Assembly (NCBI RefSeq): GCF_000524195.1
Contig: NW_020170445.1
Coordinates: 393,969 to 457,968, forward strand
Length of the DNA stretch: 64,000 nucleotides
Source: Echinococcus granulosus
Taxonomy: Eukaryota; Platyhelminthes; Cestoda; Cyclophyllidea; Taeniidae
Direction: 5' to 3'
The notes beneath the pieces were generated by a model. It worked only from the letters and a program-made list of their open reading frames with translations. It was not told the origin of the DNA and did not search any database. Made by a program: the position numbers and the translations under genes. This document shows, piece after piece, positions 1 through 11,575 of this stretch (positions are counted from its first letter, which is position 1; the number at the start of each line of letters is the position of its first letter).

Positions 1-574
1 CAAATCAAGACAACTGCAATTTGTGTTGTTGCACTAAACTCATTCAACAACCTGTGACAACGGAAGCAGAAGATTAGGCATGGAGGGCAGCAGAACTGAC
101 GCTCAGAGGAACCGAACGGCGATGTTAAGAATGAAACGGATGCTTCATTCCCTGTGGTTTTATTTGCCCTCTTGTCATTCCTATGGACATTTAGGCGTTA
201 TAAACACTAGACTTTCTCACCATCTACATGGTCTATTGCATCCTTGGTGACAATTCAGAGCTCTGCAGGATGCCTTCAAATGAACTAAATGCATGAGCAA
301 AGATGTACATTTGACAAATTTGAGTAGCTTACATATTTTTCCTTAGAAGGAAGTAAAAATAAGAGCAACTAACTGCTCCATCCCTTTCCCTATCCTCGCT
401 TTTGCTTATCCACATTCACAATGTGCCATTTCTGCGAATTTTAGTAGTCTTTTACAAACCTCATGCTCATTGGGTGACATTTTTAAACCTATTAACCCAT
501 TCAAATCTATTCATCTATAGGGGCTACAAGACTTCCTGCATTTCGACTTCTAAATCCAAATGAACGCATTTGTT

Positions 575-745
575 GTATAAGTCGAAAACCAGGTTAGTCA
601 ATGAGCACCGTTGGGTTGAATTCTTATGGCCGATTAATTGTGTCATTTCTGTACAAAAGATGTTTAAAAGTTGTCCACGAGAAGGGTTTCAAAAGTTAAA
701 ATTAAAGACAAATGGTCCATTGATGTACGATTAGTGGATTTAAGT
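575..745 (+). pseudogene. relic of a RING-CH exon (copy R0)
   Basis: The plus strand around 600-720 aligns by eye with the middle of RING1 exon 1, including the stretch encoding 'GRLI' and the stretch encoding 'VHEK'. The cysteines that bind zinc in the intact copies are mostly replaced, and the frame before the match holds a stop. I read it as an old dead copy. No second exon was found downstream. Confidence 0.55.
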
Positions 746-1440
746 ACAGAACGGACCTAAAAAAAAACAGGCTCTTTTGCAAAGGGTAAGAAAGCTAATT
801 TAAGTACACTAATTACACCAATTATATTTAAATCCATTTCAAAATCAACCACCTATTTTGTACCTCTATTTCAATGGCATCCCCTCAAATCATCCGAGCT
901 GTATCTATTCACTCCTTTTCCCACCTATCGGTTCCGCGTTCATTCATCCATGCAATACTGGAAAATTGGTTTCACGACCCATGGATTGGCATGAATTGTG
1001 ATTCACACCACTTCCTCTTTCAATGAAATTGCTGTTCCTTCTCTTCTGCAGAGCCACCATGCTGCACCTCGCACTCTTGGTGATTCAGTGGCTTTATTTG
1101 CCTTTTGTTTTCTTAAATCGCCAGCCCTCTTGTTTCACCACCTTAGGGCTTATGTGTGATGGCACTTTATGGCCCATATTATTACCTGCTCCGTCCGAGT
1201 TTTCGTCTATTGGACTGAATACCTCTGTCACTATAAAGGAGAATAGTATCAATTTAATGGACCGTATTGCAAGCTAACGACTTACTGCAATGACTTTTCA
1301 TTTAGAAGGAGCGGAAAAGTAGCAACAAATTATTTTCTACTCGACTTCTTCTATCGTCTAGCCAGAAGCACTCTCTCTAAACCGGTAGAATCTACGCTGA
1401 AATATGCCATGGTGAATAGAAAAGAAGTAAAATCTTGGGT
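745..1440. other. no recognisable gene
   Basis: AT-rich sequence. An 84-codon open frame at 1,023-1,277 encodes a hydrophobic N-terminus, but it has no recognisable domain and no paralogue in the window, so I do not call it a gene. Bases 1-575 are equally featureless. Confidence 0.4.
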
Positions 1441-1529
1441 GCACATACCATTATCCTAATTAGGGGTCGGTTAGAATCACAGATAAGGTCACAAAGGATA
1501 CTCGGTTGAAAGAAACTCTCTTAAGTTTC

Positions 1530-1780
1530 GTAGCTCTCCACTCACCCACCTCGATATGGAAATAGGAGGCTAAAATATTAGCAAAATATAAAGCATTTGT
1601 GACTTTTGCATTAAAAACATTTCCACATGCGCACACTCTGATTGAGGAAAAATGGCTTGGATTACAGAAGAATGACATAAGCTAGTGGTTTTAGGATGGG
1701 TGGATAAATGAATACATTCAAGGATGACTGGAATCAGGAAGGACATCCAAGGAAAGGAACCTCATTACTAACATTTGTCC
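1530..1780 (-). repeat. orphan 3' flank of a type II RING-CH gene
   Basis: This stretch aligns by eye with the sequence just downstream (3') of RING2 (13,080-13,340), RING3 (27,180-27,450) and RING4 (41,030-41,290). Shared landmarks are 'cacctcgatatgg', 'ttggattacagaag' and 'ctcattac'. No exon remains next to it at higher coordinates. It marks a copy whose coding part is lost, or a flank duplicated on its own. Confidence 0.55.
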
Positions 1781-1992
1781 TCTTCCAATGTCAGTTTTCA
1801 GGACCTACAGAGAGCTATACTCGAATCTACTTCTTTTTAGGTTGCTAGTTGATGTTAATTTTTGGGAGAGGTACTAATGTATGTCGTAGTAGGAGTAAAT
1901 GCCTTTCCACTGATTTCACCTCATAAATATCGTTGGCGTTTTAATCTTGCCGTGCCTCTGTCTGTGGATAGAAGCGCTCTACTTTATATCCT

Positions 1993-2945
1993 TTTGATCT
2001 TCTGCTGGGAGAAAGGTTATCAAACAGTGAATACCTTCCTTCTGATAGTGATTTTCAGTGGTGTCTTGAGATAACGGGCCATCGACAAGAGTGTCTCTTC
2101 TTCGCATTCAGGTTAAGTAAAGCGGCTGCATGGGAGGTCACTCTAAATGGGTCCACATTTGTGCTCAAAGGGAGGAGGAGGAGAAGGAGGCACCAAAGGC
2201 CTCCAAGGGGTTTGCTGATCTAACGTTTAAGTGCAGATTTTGCAGTCAGGTGAATTCAGCAGGTTTGGTATTATCTAAAGCTGAGAGTTTTGTGCTGTTA
2301 AGCTTAACTTGTGGTGTGAAAATTAGATAACAATTCCTGCTAAATAATGTTTCACTAAATGGAACCGGTTTGAGTGAGCTGCAACCGACAATTTAGTTGA
2401 AATCATTGGTATGTGATGATTATGATTTTAACTAGAAGGTGAAGTTTTGTCTGCAGCATAAAGGTTCTACCAATTCAAAGTGCATTGTTGAAGGAGTCAA
2501 CTCAATAACTATCACCATTACTTAGGAAGCGACCCTTTATCTTCCTTCTCAGCATGGTCGTAGCTCGAGCTATCGCAATATAGACTGCTCTTAGCTGAAG
2601 TGGTACTAATGGGTAAAAGCCTACTGGACTTGTAAATGCTTGCATGATTTTAATGGAGCCTTCCACCTTCAATTCCCAGTTAATCGATCTTGCCTAACCA
2701 GATGTAGTGGAGTGAAGTGTTAAAGCCTACAAAGTAGAGAATTCGGTAAACTGCGGACGCTTACTCTTTTTGGATGTCGTGGAAAGAAGGTGCAGTAATT
2801 TTTGCCTTGTGATGATTGGCTGGTCATTTCGATTTCCAAATGTGTCACTGTATTCTTCAATGTCGCTCACGCCAACAGTGTAAATCCTGATTGTCTTGAT
2901 TTACCTGTCTGCTTAAATGGCATTAGTGGACTGCTGGAGGAATAG
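1993..2945 (+). pseudogene. CZIB (DUF866) pseudogene Z1
   Basis: Three exons match the intact CZIB gene at 54.6-55.6 kb. Exon 1 (1,993-2,070) encodes a FDLLL... start and a DFQWCL end. A 41-nt intron follows, the same length as in the intact gene, but its donor reads AT instead of GT (2,071-2,072). Exon 2 (2,112-2,262) has TAA (2,118-2,120) in place of the first cysteine of the first CXXC; the second motif, C-R-F-C, survives, and there are four extra codons in a glutamate-rich insert. Exon 3 starts at 2,702 after an AG, meets TGA at 2,713, then shifts frame, although the final part still reads as the CZIB C-terminus up to TAG at 2,943. It has at least three independent disabling changes, so it is dead. 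Confidence 0.8.
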
Positions 2946-3560
2946 ACGAATGAGCATAGTGACGACGGTCAACGCTGCTTGGATATTTTTGAAGAACAAA
3001 CTAAAACCAAGTCGGTGAGTTAGGACAAATGGGCAGCAATCATTATGATCTACTTGTGATAAATTTGCGTTTGAAGGACTGAGGACGGAACACCGAAGGT
3101 GGAAGGTTATTAAACAAAGAGTGATCTTCACTTTATGACTATGTTTTGAGAGTTATATTAGATTTTGCCATATGTTGACAACGGTTGAGTCTACACGGAA
3201 AGAAGCTGAAATTGATGGGCGAAGTTCGTGTTTTGCGTGTGCGTCTTTCATCTGACGTGCTTATCTACCCCTTAGATTAAAAGGCGATTGCGTGCATTAA
3301 ACAGATATTTAGTTAGGAATGTTACTTGGCGGAAGGCTTTGGTCGTATGGGAGTGGACTTTGTTAATTTATAGTAATTCGGGTACTCCAGGGCTTCTACA
3401 CTCCTACCATTAAGAAAGGCGGCTTTATTACTCAAGATTTACTGCTTCTTCATTTGTCACTCGCTCTCGTGCAGACAGTTGTGACTCCTCATATCTTCCA
3501 TCCACTGACGGTGTAGAGACATTCTCTACCAGGTCTTACGAGGAAGGAGGACACCAATCA
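2946..3560 (+). repeat. 3' flank shared by the CZIB copies
   Basis: The sequence after the Z1 stop recurs in the same order after the other plus-strand CZIB relics (about 11,570-12,180, 17,290-17,760 and 32,560-33,130). Landmarks are a 'gaggac-gaacaccgaaggtgg' segment and a 'ttcttccatc...ctgacggtgt' segment. It travels with the CZIB exons and has no coding signal. Confidence 0.5.
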
Positions 3561-5500
3561 ACTCGTGCAAATGTATTTCATAGCCTCTGACGTTTCAAAA
3601 TACGCGTAAAAGGTGAAATTAAGAAAATATTTTGATGCTGTGCTCTGAAATGGATGAAATATTAGAAAAGAGCAAATCGTTGACCGTTCTTATTTAGCAA
3701 TTTCATTAATACGGGGTAAAAATGAGACAAAACACATCATTGCAATCTGCGACTTTTTAAATGACTTCAGAAATTAGACCCTTATTTTGTTTAATTGAGC
3801 GGATTAGTATAAATATAGGTGCACCCGAATTCACGTCCCCCATTTGTAGTCACGGTTTTGACGCAAAATCCGTCGGTGTAGAGTTAACATTAGGCATTAA
3901 AAATGTGTCGGAATCAGCAAACAAGGTGACAGCATACAAGATTTTGATAGATTTGTATAAGCTGACCGATGTCGTCAGGAGTAATTACGTGACAAGAAAC
4001 AATCAAGTATGTTCATATTAATTTAAATTGATGTTTGATTGGCAACCTTTTGTCAAATATGGTCTCTGGTGTCTTTTTTATTAAATACTGCGGCAAAGCT
4101 TAGGCGTCCTACAATTTACTGTCGAATCCGAACATATTAATTATTCTCATGATTACAATTTAAGTGTGTATTCTTCACTGACCCATTTCAGTGGAGCTTA
4201 TCCACCACCTTTTATGAAATTAGCGCTGATTTAGAGGCAAGTTCTTTGACAGCCTTACCTGTGTAAGGCTCGCATTTTATCAGTCCAAATGCACTTATTT
4301 ATATCGATTAAAATGTTCTAAATCTTCGTATCTTTGTTTATCTTCACATTTGTCCATTTATTCCTCTTACTACCCAATCACAGATTTTATTTCGCCTTGC
4401 TTTTTAAGTCGCAGAGACCAATTTGTAGCGAATGTATTAACAAGGTCAAAGGATGAAGAATTAAAAGTACCATCTGTCTAAATGATGTAAGAAATGATCA
4501 TTTGGGCGATGCCTGTGCGGCGGATGATTGAAATATGACCGCAAGTGATGTAATCAGCAATAAAAGAGAATCACTCTATCAGAAAGTACAAACTGTATCA
4601 TACTGGGTAAAGGGCGTCAACATGCTCTAAATTATAAAAAGGAATGAGGCTGCTAAAAGTTTAGGGAGAGCCGTATGCAAGTCTACCAAGTAGTCCCTGG
4701 TTTATCCACAAACTTATACATCAAAGGATTTGTCACAGAACCACCGCCTGGCTGAGTAATCGCATTTAATTTAAAAATGCATTCCTTCTACCATTCCTAG
4801 TTTACTCATCCATTTTGAAACCAATTATCGACTAAATCATCTGAAATTTTTGCTCCCATCCATTCATCATTTATATATCTCTCGGAGGCTTTGCTCACAC
4901 AACCATTGGAATGTCATGAATTGTGGTGGACGGTACTTTTCTCTCAGCGAAAAGTTGTCTAAGCTTGCAAAACAACTGTTCATGTTCTTTGTTGTATTTA
5001 AACCACAGAGAATATTACTTGCAGCATCGGTTTGAAGGTTGAATTACTACAGACCAATCTCGCCTTAGCCACTTGGGCAGTGTCATTTTCATTTGCGCAT
5101 ACTTGAGCAATAAACAAACCTTTGAAATTGATCAGGTTAGCCAGCAGTTCTTTTAAAAAGGGAGTTAAGGAGCTAAAATATATTTTAGTACCAAGAGTAC
5201 GAAAGATCTGTGTTTCTAGCACGTAGCCTAATAACCCAGTAAGTAATTAAGAAAAGAGCAGAAATTTACGCAGCATTTTTAAAGTATTTACAAACCTCAC
5301 TTATCGCTAACAAAAGTCATTTAATCTACAAAGAATAAAATGCAAAATCTGCATAAAGCTAATCCTAAGCAGAGATCATACGACCAATTCAATAAAGTAG
5401 GTAGCAATGCTAATTAAATGCAAAATTTCTTTAATGTTCAAAAAGTTCCTTTAGTTTACTAAGGTGGAAAGGGAATGCCGTAATTTCTCGTACAAATTTA
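3561..5500. other. no recognisable gene
   Basis: AT-rich intergenic DNA with only short open frames that show no domain, no paralogue and no splice context I would trust. Confidence 0.4.
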
Positions 5501-5539
5501 GGTGCGTGTAGATAAATCTGGTAATAATATAGCCACAAA

Positions 5540-6880
5540 TTGGGCAGTCTGTGCCAAGTCAACCCTTACAGTGACCATATTATAGCGAAATTTAAATTTA
5601 CCTACGCAAAACGTCTTTTTAGTCTAATATTCTCACCCGTGGTTTGTTTAAGTGAGCAGATTGGCTTTTATTTGTCGTCCAAAGTTTCGTCGATCATTCG
5701 CATTCACAGACTTGTAGTGAGTCTTGTTTTGTTATGTATTTCAGGCAAATACATGCAGTAAAATTTGATGGACGGAAAGTTGGGCACTGAGCAAATGGAT
5801 GAATTAGAGGAGTCCGCAAAGCACAAGCATTATTGCAAAGATGTGGTGGACTGTAACGTGCGTAAATTTAATCTTAAAAATTCTTTATTTGAATGTATTG
5901 ATGTTGCTAAGTTTTACATTTACGTGCACTTTTAAGGTTTTTGCACGTTGCTTGATCTTGCTGTTATGAATTGACACCTTGCTTTTCTGTAAATTGGTTT
6001 CTGTCGAATATTGCGTTGACAAGTTATCCGCAAAATTCGAAGGACATGAGTTTACTCGGTTGTAATACTTGCCGTTTATTGCTGCTGCTTTTTAGTGTAA
6101 TTTTTGTTTGCCAGCTTTTTGTATGAAAGCTCCATTTATTCGCCATGCACCCGTCTTGGTCAAACCACATTAAATGCTCTATGTTGCCATATTACAGTGG
6201 GTAATCTGTGGCCGAGAGTTTACTGCGACTGTGAACGCTTTCTTATTTGGCTAAACATTCGTGCATACCTTAACCTTAGCACCGATGTGCGCTAATTTGG
6301 ACGCAGCATACATCAAACAGTTGAGAAGAGTTTTCTTTCACACTTTCCACTTTCTTGCTTTCAATTTTAGATTTAGGATTGCAATAATCAATATGAAGAC
6401 TTTTTACATTTGGTATCCGGCATTAGTGTTAAATGGGACAAGGTGTATTCACATAGGGTAGCCTTGTTTGCTGCTGGTTACACTATTCGCACCAATTTGC
6501 TAGGCATGTGACGGCAAGCGTTTATGCTTTTTGACGGAAGTTTCTGTTTTCAATGTTTTCTCTAATACTCTCCTACATGTAATACTGCACTTGTGGAAAT
6601 AGCCATCTCACAATTTTTTGTTGTAATTACAATAGAATTATTCTCGTTAGAAGAACATAAGTTCGGTGTAGTGGATAGATAGATAGATGAAGTTCTGGGA
6701 AGAGCAAATGCATTGAGGACCTCGAGTAGTCGATTCTGTAGGTGTGTATCAAGATGTGACATTCCGGGCGTCAAATAGCCTTCTACTATCCATCACATGT
6801 TGGGTCCTTGAAATATGGAATATTGAGTTTTGTAGATTGAGGAGTTGTGATAAATGACTAGCATAAGATTCATGCAATAG
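5540..6880 (+). repeat. duplicated 5' region of RING1
   Basis: This upstream stretch aligns in patches with 56,500-57,558 in front of RING5. Shared pieces include 'ggtttgttta-ag', 'catt-gcattca', and a 'tagatagatgaagtt' segment (6,677 and about 57,300). No reading frame is conserved between the two copies, so I take it as non-coding upstream sequence that may hold the promoter. It includes a short GATA microsatellite at about 6,674-6,688. Confidence 0.5.
6879..6880 (+). promoter_or_regulatory. candidate trans-splice acceptor of RING1
   Basis: The motif 'catgcaatag' ends here, and the RING1 open frame starts on the next base with ACG. The same motif precedes the ATG of RING5 (57,549-57,558). 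In RING1 the ATG has become ACG and no other in-frame ATG precedes the RING finger. A spliced leader ending in AUG would supply the start in frame. This is inference. Confidence 0.4.
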
Positions 6881-7988
6881 ACGACCAATGTAGCAGAGGG
6901 AGAACAAAAGCAATTAAAAGGCGCTGACGGGACAGCAGATGGCAGGATCACTACACCTCTTCATTCTTCCTTCCAACTTTGCGCTGCAAGTGATGAAACA
7001 TTGCAATCGTCTTTCTCCAACTCTTTTATTGCACTCTCTGTGTCTCCCTGCTTATTCTCGCGTGGAACTGGGAATCTTCAATGTGTTGGATCAACAACCA
7101 GCATTAACAGTCATGGCTTCCCCTTTTGTCGAATCTGCTACGATTCTAATGAATCCTCGAAAAATGTGGCGTTGGATTCTCGTGGCCGATTAATTGCGCC
7201 GTGCCTATGTGACGGAAGTTTGAAATATGTCCACGAGAAGTGTATCCAAGATTGGTTTGAAATTAGCGAGTCGAGGATGTGTGAGGTGTGTCATTTTGTG
7301 TATGAGATGCGCAAATGCATGAAACCGTTGAGAGAGGTAAGGTTGTAAAATGTGTGAAGGAACTTTAACCATATCTACCAAAAGCTGATTGATTACTTGA
7401 TAAGCCCATGCATTAGACAATTTTTTACTAAACTCTCTACGCATCTGTCTCGATTACGTTCATTTGTTCATCATTGATGTGTCCATTCCACCTTCCACCC
7501 ATCAAAGGTCTTACCACGTGATGTATGTCTTTGATTTATCTTAAGTTGTTATATTTTTATCACTTTGTCATTATTATAGCCTTTTAATTTTCTTTTTTCA
7601 AAACTTCTTATCATTTCAGTGGGAAGATCTGCACGGTATCTTCTGCACTGTATTCGCCAACTTACTAATGCAAGCCTTCGTGTCGTGGATGCTCTATGCT
7701 CTCCTTTCCCTTCTGACACCTGCCTTCACATCGGCTTCCAAGTGCAGTTTTGTGCTGTGGTTGTTGATGCTTGCAATGCCCTTTGTTGCATTTGGCGTCG
7801 GTGTTTTTGTATTCAATCAGGTGCACTCCTTCTGTGAAATGTATCGATACTGCCGTCAATTGAATTGGGTTTGTGTGGTGCGGGAACCGTCAGAAGAACG
7901 AATTGCGAAGTTGAGGATGGAACGGCGTTTATCAAGTAACCAATTCTACACCGTTCATGAGGAGGACACCTTCACTGCAATGCCTTAA
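6881..7988 (+). CDS. MARCHF8-like: MARCHF1/8-like RING-CH membrane E3 ubiquitin ligase (RING1, type I)
   Basis: Exon 1 is 6,881-7,336, ending at donor GTAAGG; exon 2 is 7,620-7,988, after 'tcatttcag'. The intron is 283 bp and phase 0. The product is about 274 residues. The C4HC3 RING-CH finger is complete: C83, C86, C108, C110, H118, C121, C134, C137. A KPLRE-W junction links it to two membrane helices (about 159-183 and 195-216), then a basic, charged tail ending DTFTAMP. Finger, spacing and helices match vertebrate MARCHF1/8, which ubiquitinate membrane proteins in endosomes and at the cell surface. The odd point is the start: ACG stands where RING5 has ATG, and there is no in-frame ATG before the finger. 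It needs a trans-spliced or upstream exon, or translation is lost. All else looks functional; substrates are unknown. Confidence 0.85.
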
Positions 7989-8420
7989 GAGTGTGAGAAA
8001 AAAAGGTGGAAATGGCAGTGTCTACTGCCAAAAGGCTTTCCGTACTTCCAGTCATTCCTGGATGACTGTTTGTCCACCTATACTAAAACCTATAATTCCT
8101 GTTATCAATATGTAATCTTAGTCATTTTTCTCCTTCTGAAACAGGTGATAACGGTAAAACTTTTTATTTTAAAGGCCTCGGGGAATCTCGCACCACGAGT
8201 GCTGTTTCCACTGCATTAGTGGACTAAAATCACCGGTTTAATTTAGTACTTAGTCTCTCGTGGAAGTTGTGCAGACACATCTGTGATGGCTATCACTAAA
8301 ATATTTCATTGTGTAATCATCGGTCATAACCACTGATGATTTTGGAACCCCAGCTTCATGCTTATCGGTTTCATTTAGCACCCTAGAGATAGATTGGCCC
8401 ACAAAGCATTTCTTGTAGGC
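7989..8420 (+). repeat. duplicated 3' region of RING1
   Basis: The sequence after the stop aligns with that after RING5 (58,752 on) and with the orphan at 52,500-53,220: 'cttccagtcattcctg', then a 'tttctccttc' segment, then a run like 'aaacttttttattt'. A further piece with 'cacctgtgatgg' type sequence recurs near 12,390 and 59,700. It is probably the 3' UTR and downstream flank carried along by duplication. Confidence 0.5.
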
Positions 8421-9125
8421 TACGAGGGCACAGTATCACAACTGGAACGAGTGATGAAGGAATATGCCCCTCGAAATTCTACTGCAGTGCTAGCATATTC
8501 ATTTCACCCTCTGTTTTGCTTTTGTGTCGAAGTGTCTGCTAATCAAACACCAAATATACGAAGTAACACCTTGCAAGGACAACACAGCTGGCTATGCGAG
8601 TGCGTCATGTTAAGGTAAGACCGACTCATGGATTGAGTAGCAGGATGGATGAATGCAAAATGGGAATTAAACCCGTAATACTGTCGAAGTTCATTAACGT
8701 TTGAGCACATGTCTTACCAGACAAATTGGTAGGAATCAGGCGTGAGTTCGGCTATGGCTTTGCTCACTTATTCACATGACAAATCATCAAATAGAAAATA
8801 CTTTTTATAGCTATGTAGCCTTTTCAAAGGGTGTGGATAAACTGTATCGTAAAATAATTTTGTGGTTAATCAGTTTAATAAAGCCATACGCAATGGTAAG
8901 CTACTGTCATGCGAAAATTTTGTGTTTCGTTGCGGTCATCGCACACCACCAACGCACCGGTCATACTGATCATTGTTCAGGTGACCTTGTAAAAATTGTC
9001 CAACTTTTCTCGTTTTTACGTAGTTCGGCTGGTAGCACATTCAACACCAACGCCTGGGAGGAATCAATCACTTGAACTTGAATTGACATTTTCTCGACTT
9101 TTCCTTCCCAAGTCACTTTGATTAC
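8421..9125. other. no recognisable gene
   Basis: A 99-codon open frame at 8,776-9,075 has no recognisable motif and no paralogue in the window. I do not support it as a gene. Confidence 0.35.
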
Positions 9126-9133
9126 TTCTAGCA

Positions 9134-9215
9134 GAAATGCGCCGCCTAGATGCGTGTGGAAGGTGCGAGTTTGGGTACGAGGAACGTGTGTGTGCAACGC
9201 TGGAAGAGGAAATCC
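9134..9215 (+). pseudogene. possible fragment of a RING-CH finger
   Basis: After an acceptor-like 'acttctagcag', the plus strand reads a short peptide with C-G-R-C-E-F-G-Y-E-E-R. This resembles the end of the RING1/RING5 finger, C-E-L-C-H-F-E-Y-E-T-R. Only this half-motif is present. It may be a diverged fragment or chance. Confidence 0.25.
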
Positions 9216-9249
9216 TAGCATCTCCTCTGAGAAAGCACTTACAAGCATC

Positions 9250-11200
9250 GTCTTGATCTACAGGTATTGCATTTTAAGGGGTGAGACGTAGTAAGATGGG
9301 TGTTGTGGGTGGTAAAATTGATAATTTGGATGAAATGTGTCTGTCAGGCAGCGTAGTCACCGGATGACTTTGATCATCCTATGTGTGTATTTTTTGTAGT
9401 TTGTTTGAAATGGACAGCATTCACAGGAAGCTCGTTGCTCACTCTATGGAGAATTGACGACCATGATATGGACGTGGTATACACGGCTGAGTGTCGTAGC
9501 CAAAGTCGAAATGAGGCCGACAGCAGGCGATTCACATCACCACTTTAAATGGAGGAAGTGTCTAAGCGGTGTTATCTGGGAGTGTGGATGCAGTAACTAC
9601 AAGGCTAATGACTGCAAGTCAACGCACGATCACTGTTGATGCCCTGAAGAAGTAAGGGGGGGGGGGCCTAATGAATTTGCCACTAGTACCGGTTTTACAC
9701 TATCTGTAATACCAAATTACTGGAGTAATTTATTTGTTGATCTTACTTAGAAGTCGTACACTTGCATACATAAGTACTCACTTATTAGCAGAAAAACATT
9801 CTCCACTTAACTGGCCCAAACTCATCAGCAGCCTTCTATATTTGGCGGAAAAGAGTAGCAACGCGTGCAGTGGCAACCACTTTGTGTTCAACTCGCCATA
9901 CCAGGGATTTGCATGGATTAATAAAATTCGCGTGACCCCACGCTGATGAGTCACACGCCCTGTGTGTGTCATTGCTTCGGAGTCATTGTTCTGTGCGTCA
10001 CTGGGATTGAGGGTGGGGAAGGTCACCGCAGCATGTGTCTAGTTTTTCCAAGTTTAAGCGGAAGACTTAAATTTCCTCCTTTTAAAGTTGCGTGTTTGCT
10101 AGAAAGGTTACGTTTTAGCTATGAAATTGAATCCCAAATATATCAAGTGAATTATTTAGATTACAGATGGGGAAGAGGGTAGGAAGCTTTGGTTTATGGT
10201 GTTTGAGTGCTGCTGCATGGACTTCGCAACAACTCAAAACATTGCGCTCATGGCCTGTTAAGAGACGCGCAAGTCGTAGCTTTGAACGATGACGCCTTTG
10301 CAGTGGATGAGGTAACTTTTGATTGTGCAAGGGAAGTGTTCGTTAGAGGGCTGTGGAGTAATTTATCATCAGTGTATCTTAAATTGCTTCATTTTGATCG
10401 CTGTAAAAAAAGTATTTAGTGAATGCAACATAATGGTTTTTACTAGTTACAGTTAAACAAATTTAGGAAGAAATATTAGATTCTCCTCAAGTCTCACATC
10501 ACAAGGCTGCTTAATTACCCCTAATTCCACTACCAACAGAATTGTATATTGAAGTAACTAATTCGAATGTTGCATTCTCCACCGACCCATAGATGAAACA
10601 GGAACCGATTGCGCACCTGTTCTAAGGAGGAAGAAACTTAATTCGCAGTAGCAGAGAGAGAAAGGGATAGAGATAAGGCAAAGGAGAAGCCGTAGCAGGC
10701 GACAATGTCGCAGTAAGGAGTGCAGTAGGCAAAGAACCACTGAAATCTCTATTTGTATTTTACATCAAGAAGATCTGTACACAATTACTTTTGATGATTT
10801 TCACGCGATACTTCCCCACGTATAATAATGCATTCTCTGAATAATAATTCACCTCTCGATTTTTCCTCCGTCTGTTTAGGGACATACAAGCTCAGTGCAG
10901 TGGAAGGATGGATGGTTGACGTTCTACGTAGAGCAGTCGGTCCTGTCGGTGTGCATCTTACTGGTTTGAGGTCGGAACACTTTGAATGGGAATGCGTTAA
11001 GTCATTGAAACGTGGAATGATCAGTTCGCCGGATTGCTTAATTGTGGTAACTGATTGATATCCTATTCCATGAAGTTGATTTTTAACATACGACATAGAC
11101 AACTGAAGCAGAGGAGAAAGAACGAAGACAATTACGAGGCTGCAATGGAAGTGCGAATGGTGGAATCATCACCGTCCTTCACTCTTCCCATAAATATTCC
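9250..11200. other. no recognisable gene; one poly-G run
   Basis: Only short open frames without domains or paralogues. An uninterrupted run of 11 G lies at 9,656-9,666, unusual for this AT-leaning sequence. Low-level similarity to other flanks is possible but I could not place it. Confidence 0.35.
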
Positions 11201-11209
11201 ACTTTTGCA

Positions 11210-11575
11210 AGTTTAACTAAAAGTTGATCTTTCCTGTGCAGATTCAAAGATCATGCTTTTCAAAATACATAGATGGTAACATCAATTTACCATATATCCC
11301 CCTTGCTCGAGTAACGCCAACTTGTCTTTATCACATTATCCTTGCTCAAGCTGCAGTGGTAAAAACTGTGCTTAATGAAAGTATTTTTATTAAGTAAAAG
11401 CCCACTGAACATTAAAATGTTTGGATATTTAAATGAAGCATTCCACCTCCAGTGTTTGCTGATGTAAATTATGACTAATCTTTCACTTCTGCATTCACAA
11501 GACGTCGAGTTGTCTGGATTTGCCTGTCTACTTAAATGGCATATAAGAAGTGCTACTTTTTAATCAACTCACCTG
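11210..11575 (+). pseudogene. CZIB relic Z2 (intron plus C-terminal tail)
   Basis: The stretch 11,330-11,480 aligns with CZIB intron 2 ('aaaagcccactgaac', 'aaatgaagcattccacctcc'). It then jumps straight to the last part of exon 3, reading D-L-P-V-Y-L-N-G-I followed by a stop. Most of exon 3 is deleted and exons 1 and 2 were not found. The shared CZIB 3' flank follows. Confidence 0.55.

Noticed and set aside
1023..1277. 84-codon hydrophobic open frame as a small membrane protein
   Set aside because: No paralogue, no domain and no splice context; hydrophobicity is expected from T-rich sequence.
8170..8210. 'gaatctcgcaccacgagtgc' as a tail exon of a minus-strand RING gene
   Set aside because: It belongs to the dispersed 'tgcatcacgagtacttgttcc' type repeat and encodes no V-V-R-E-P.
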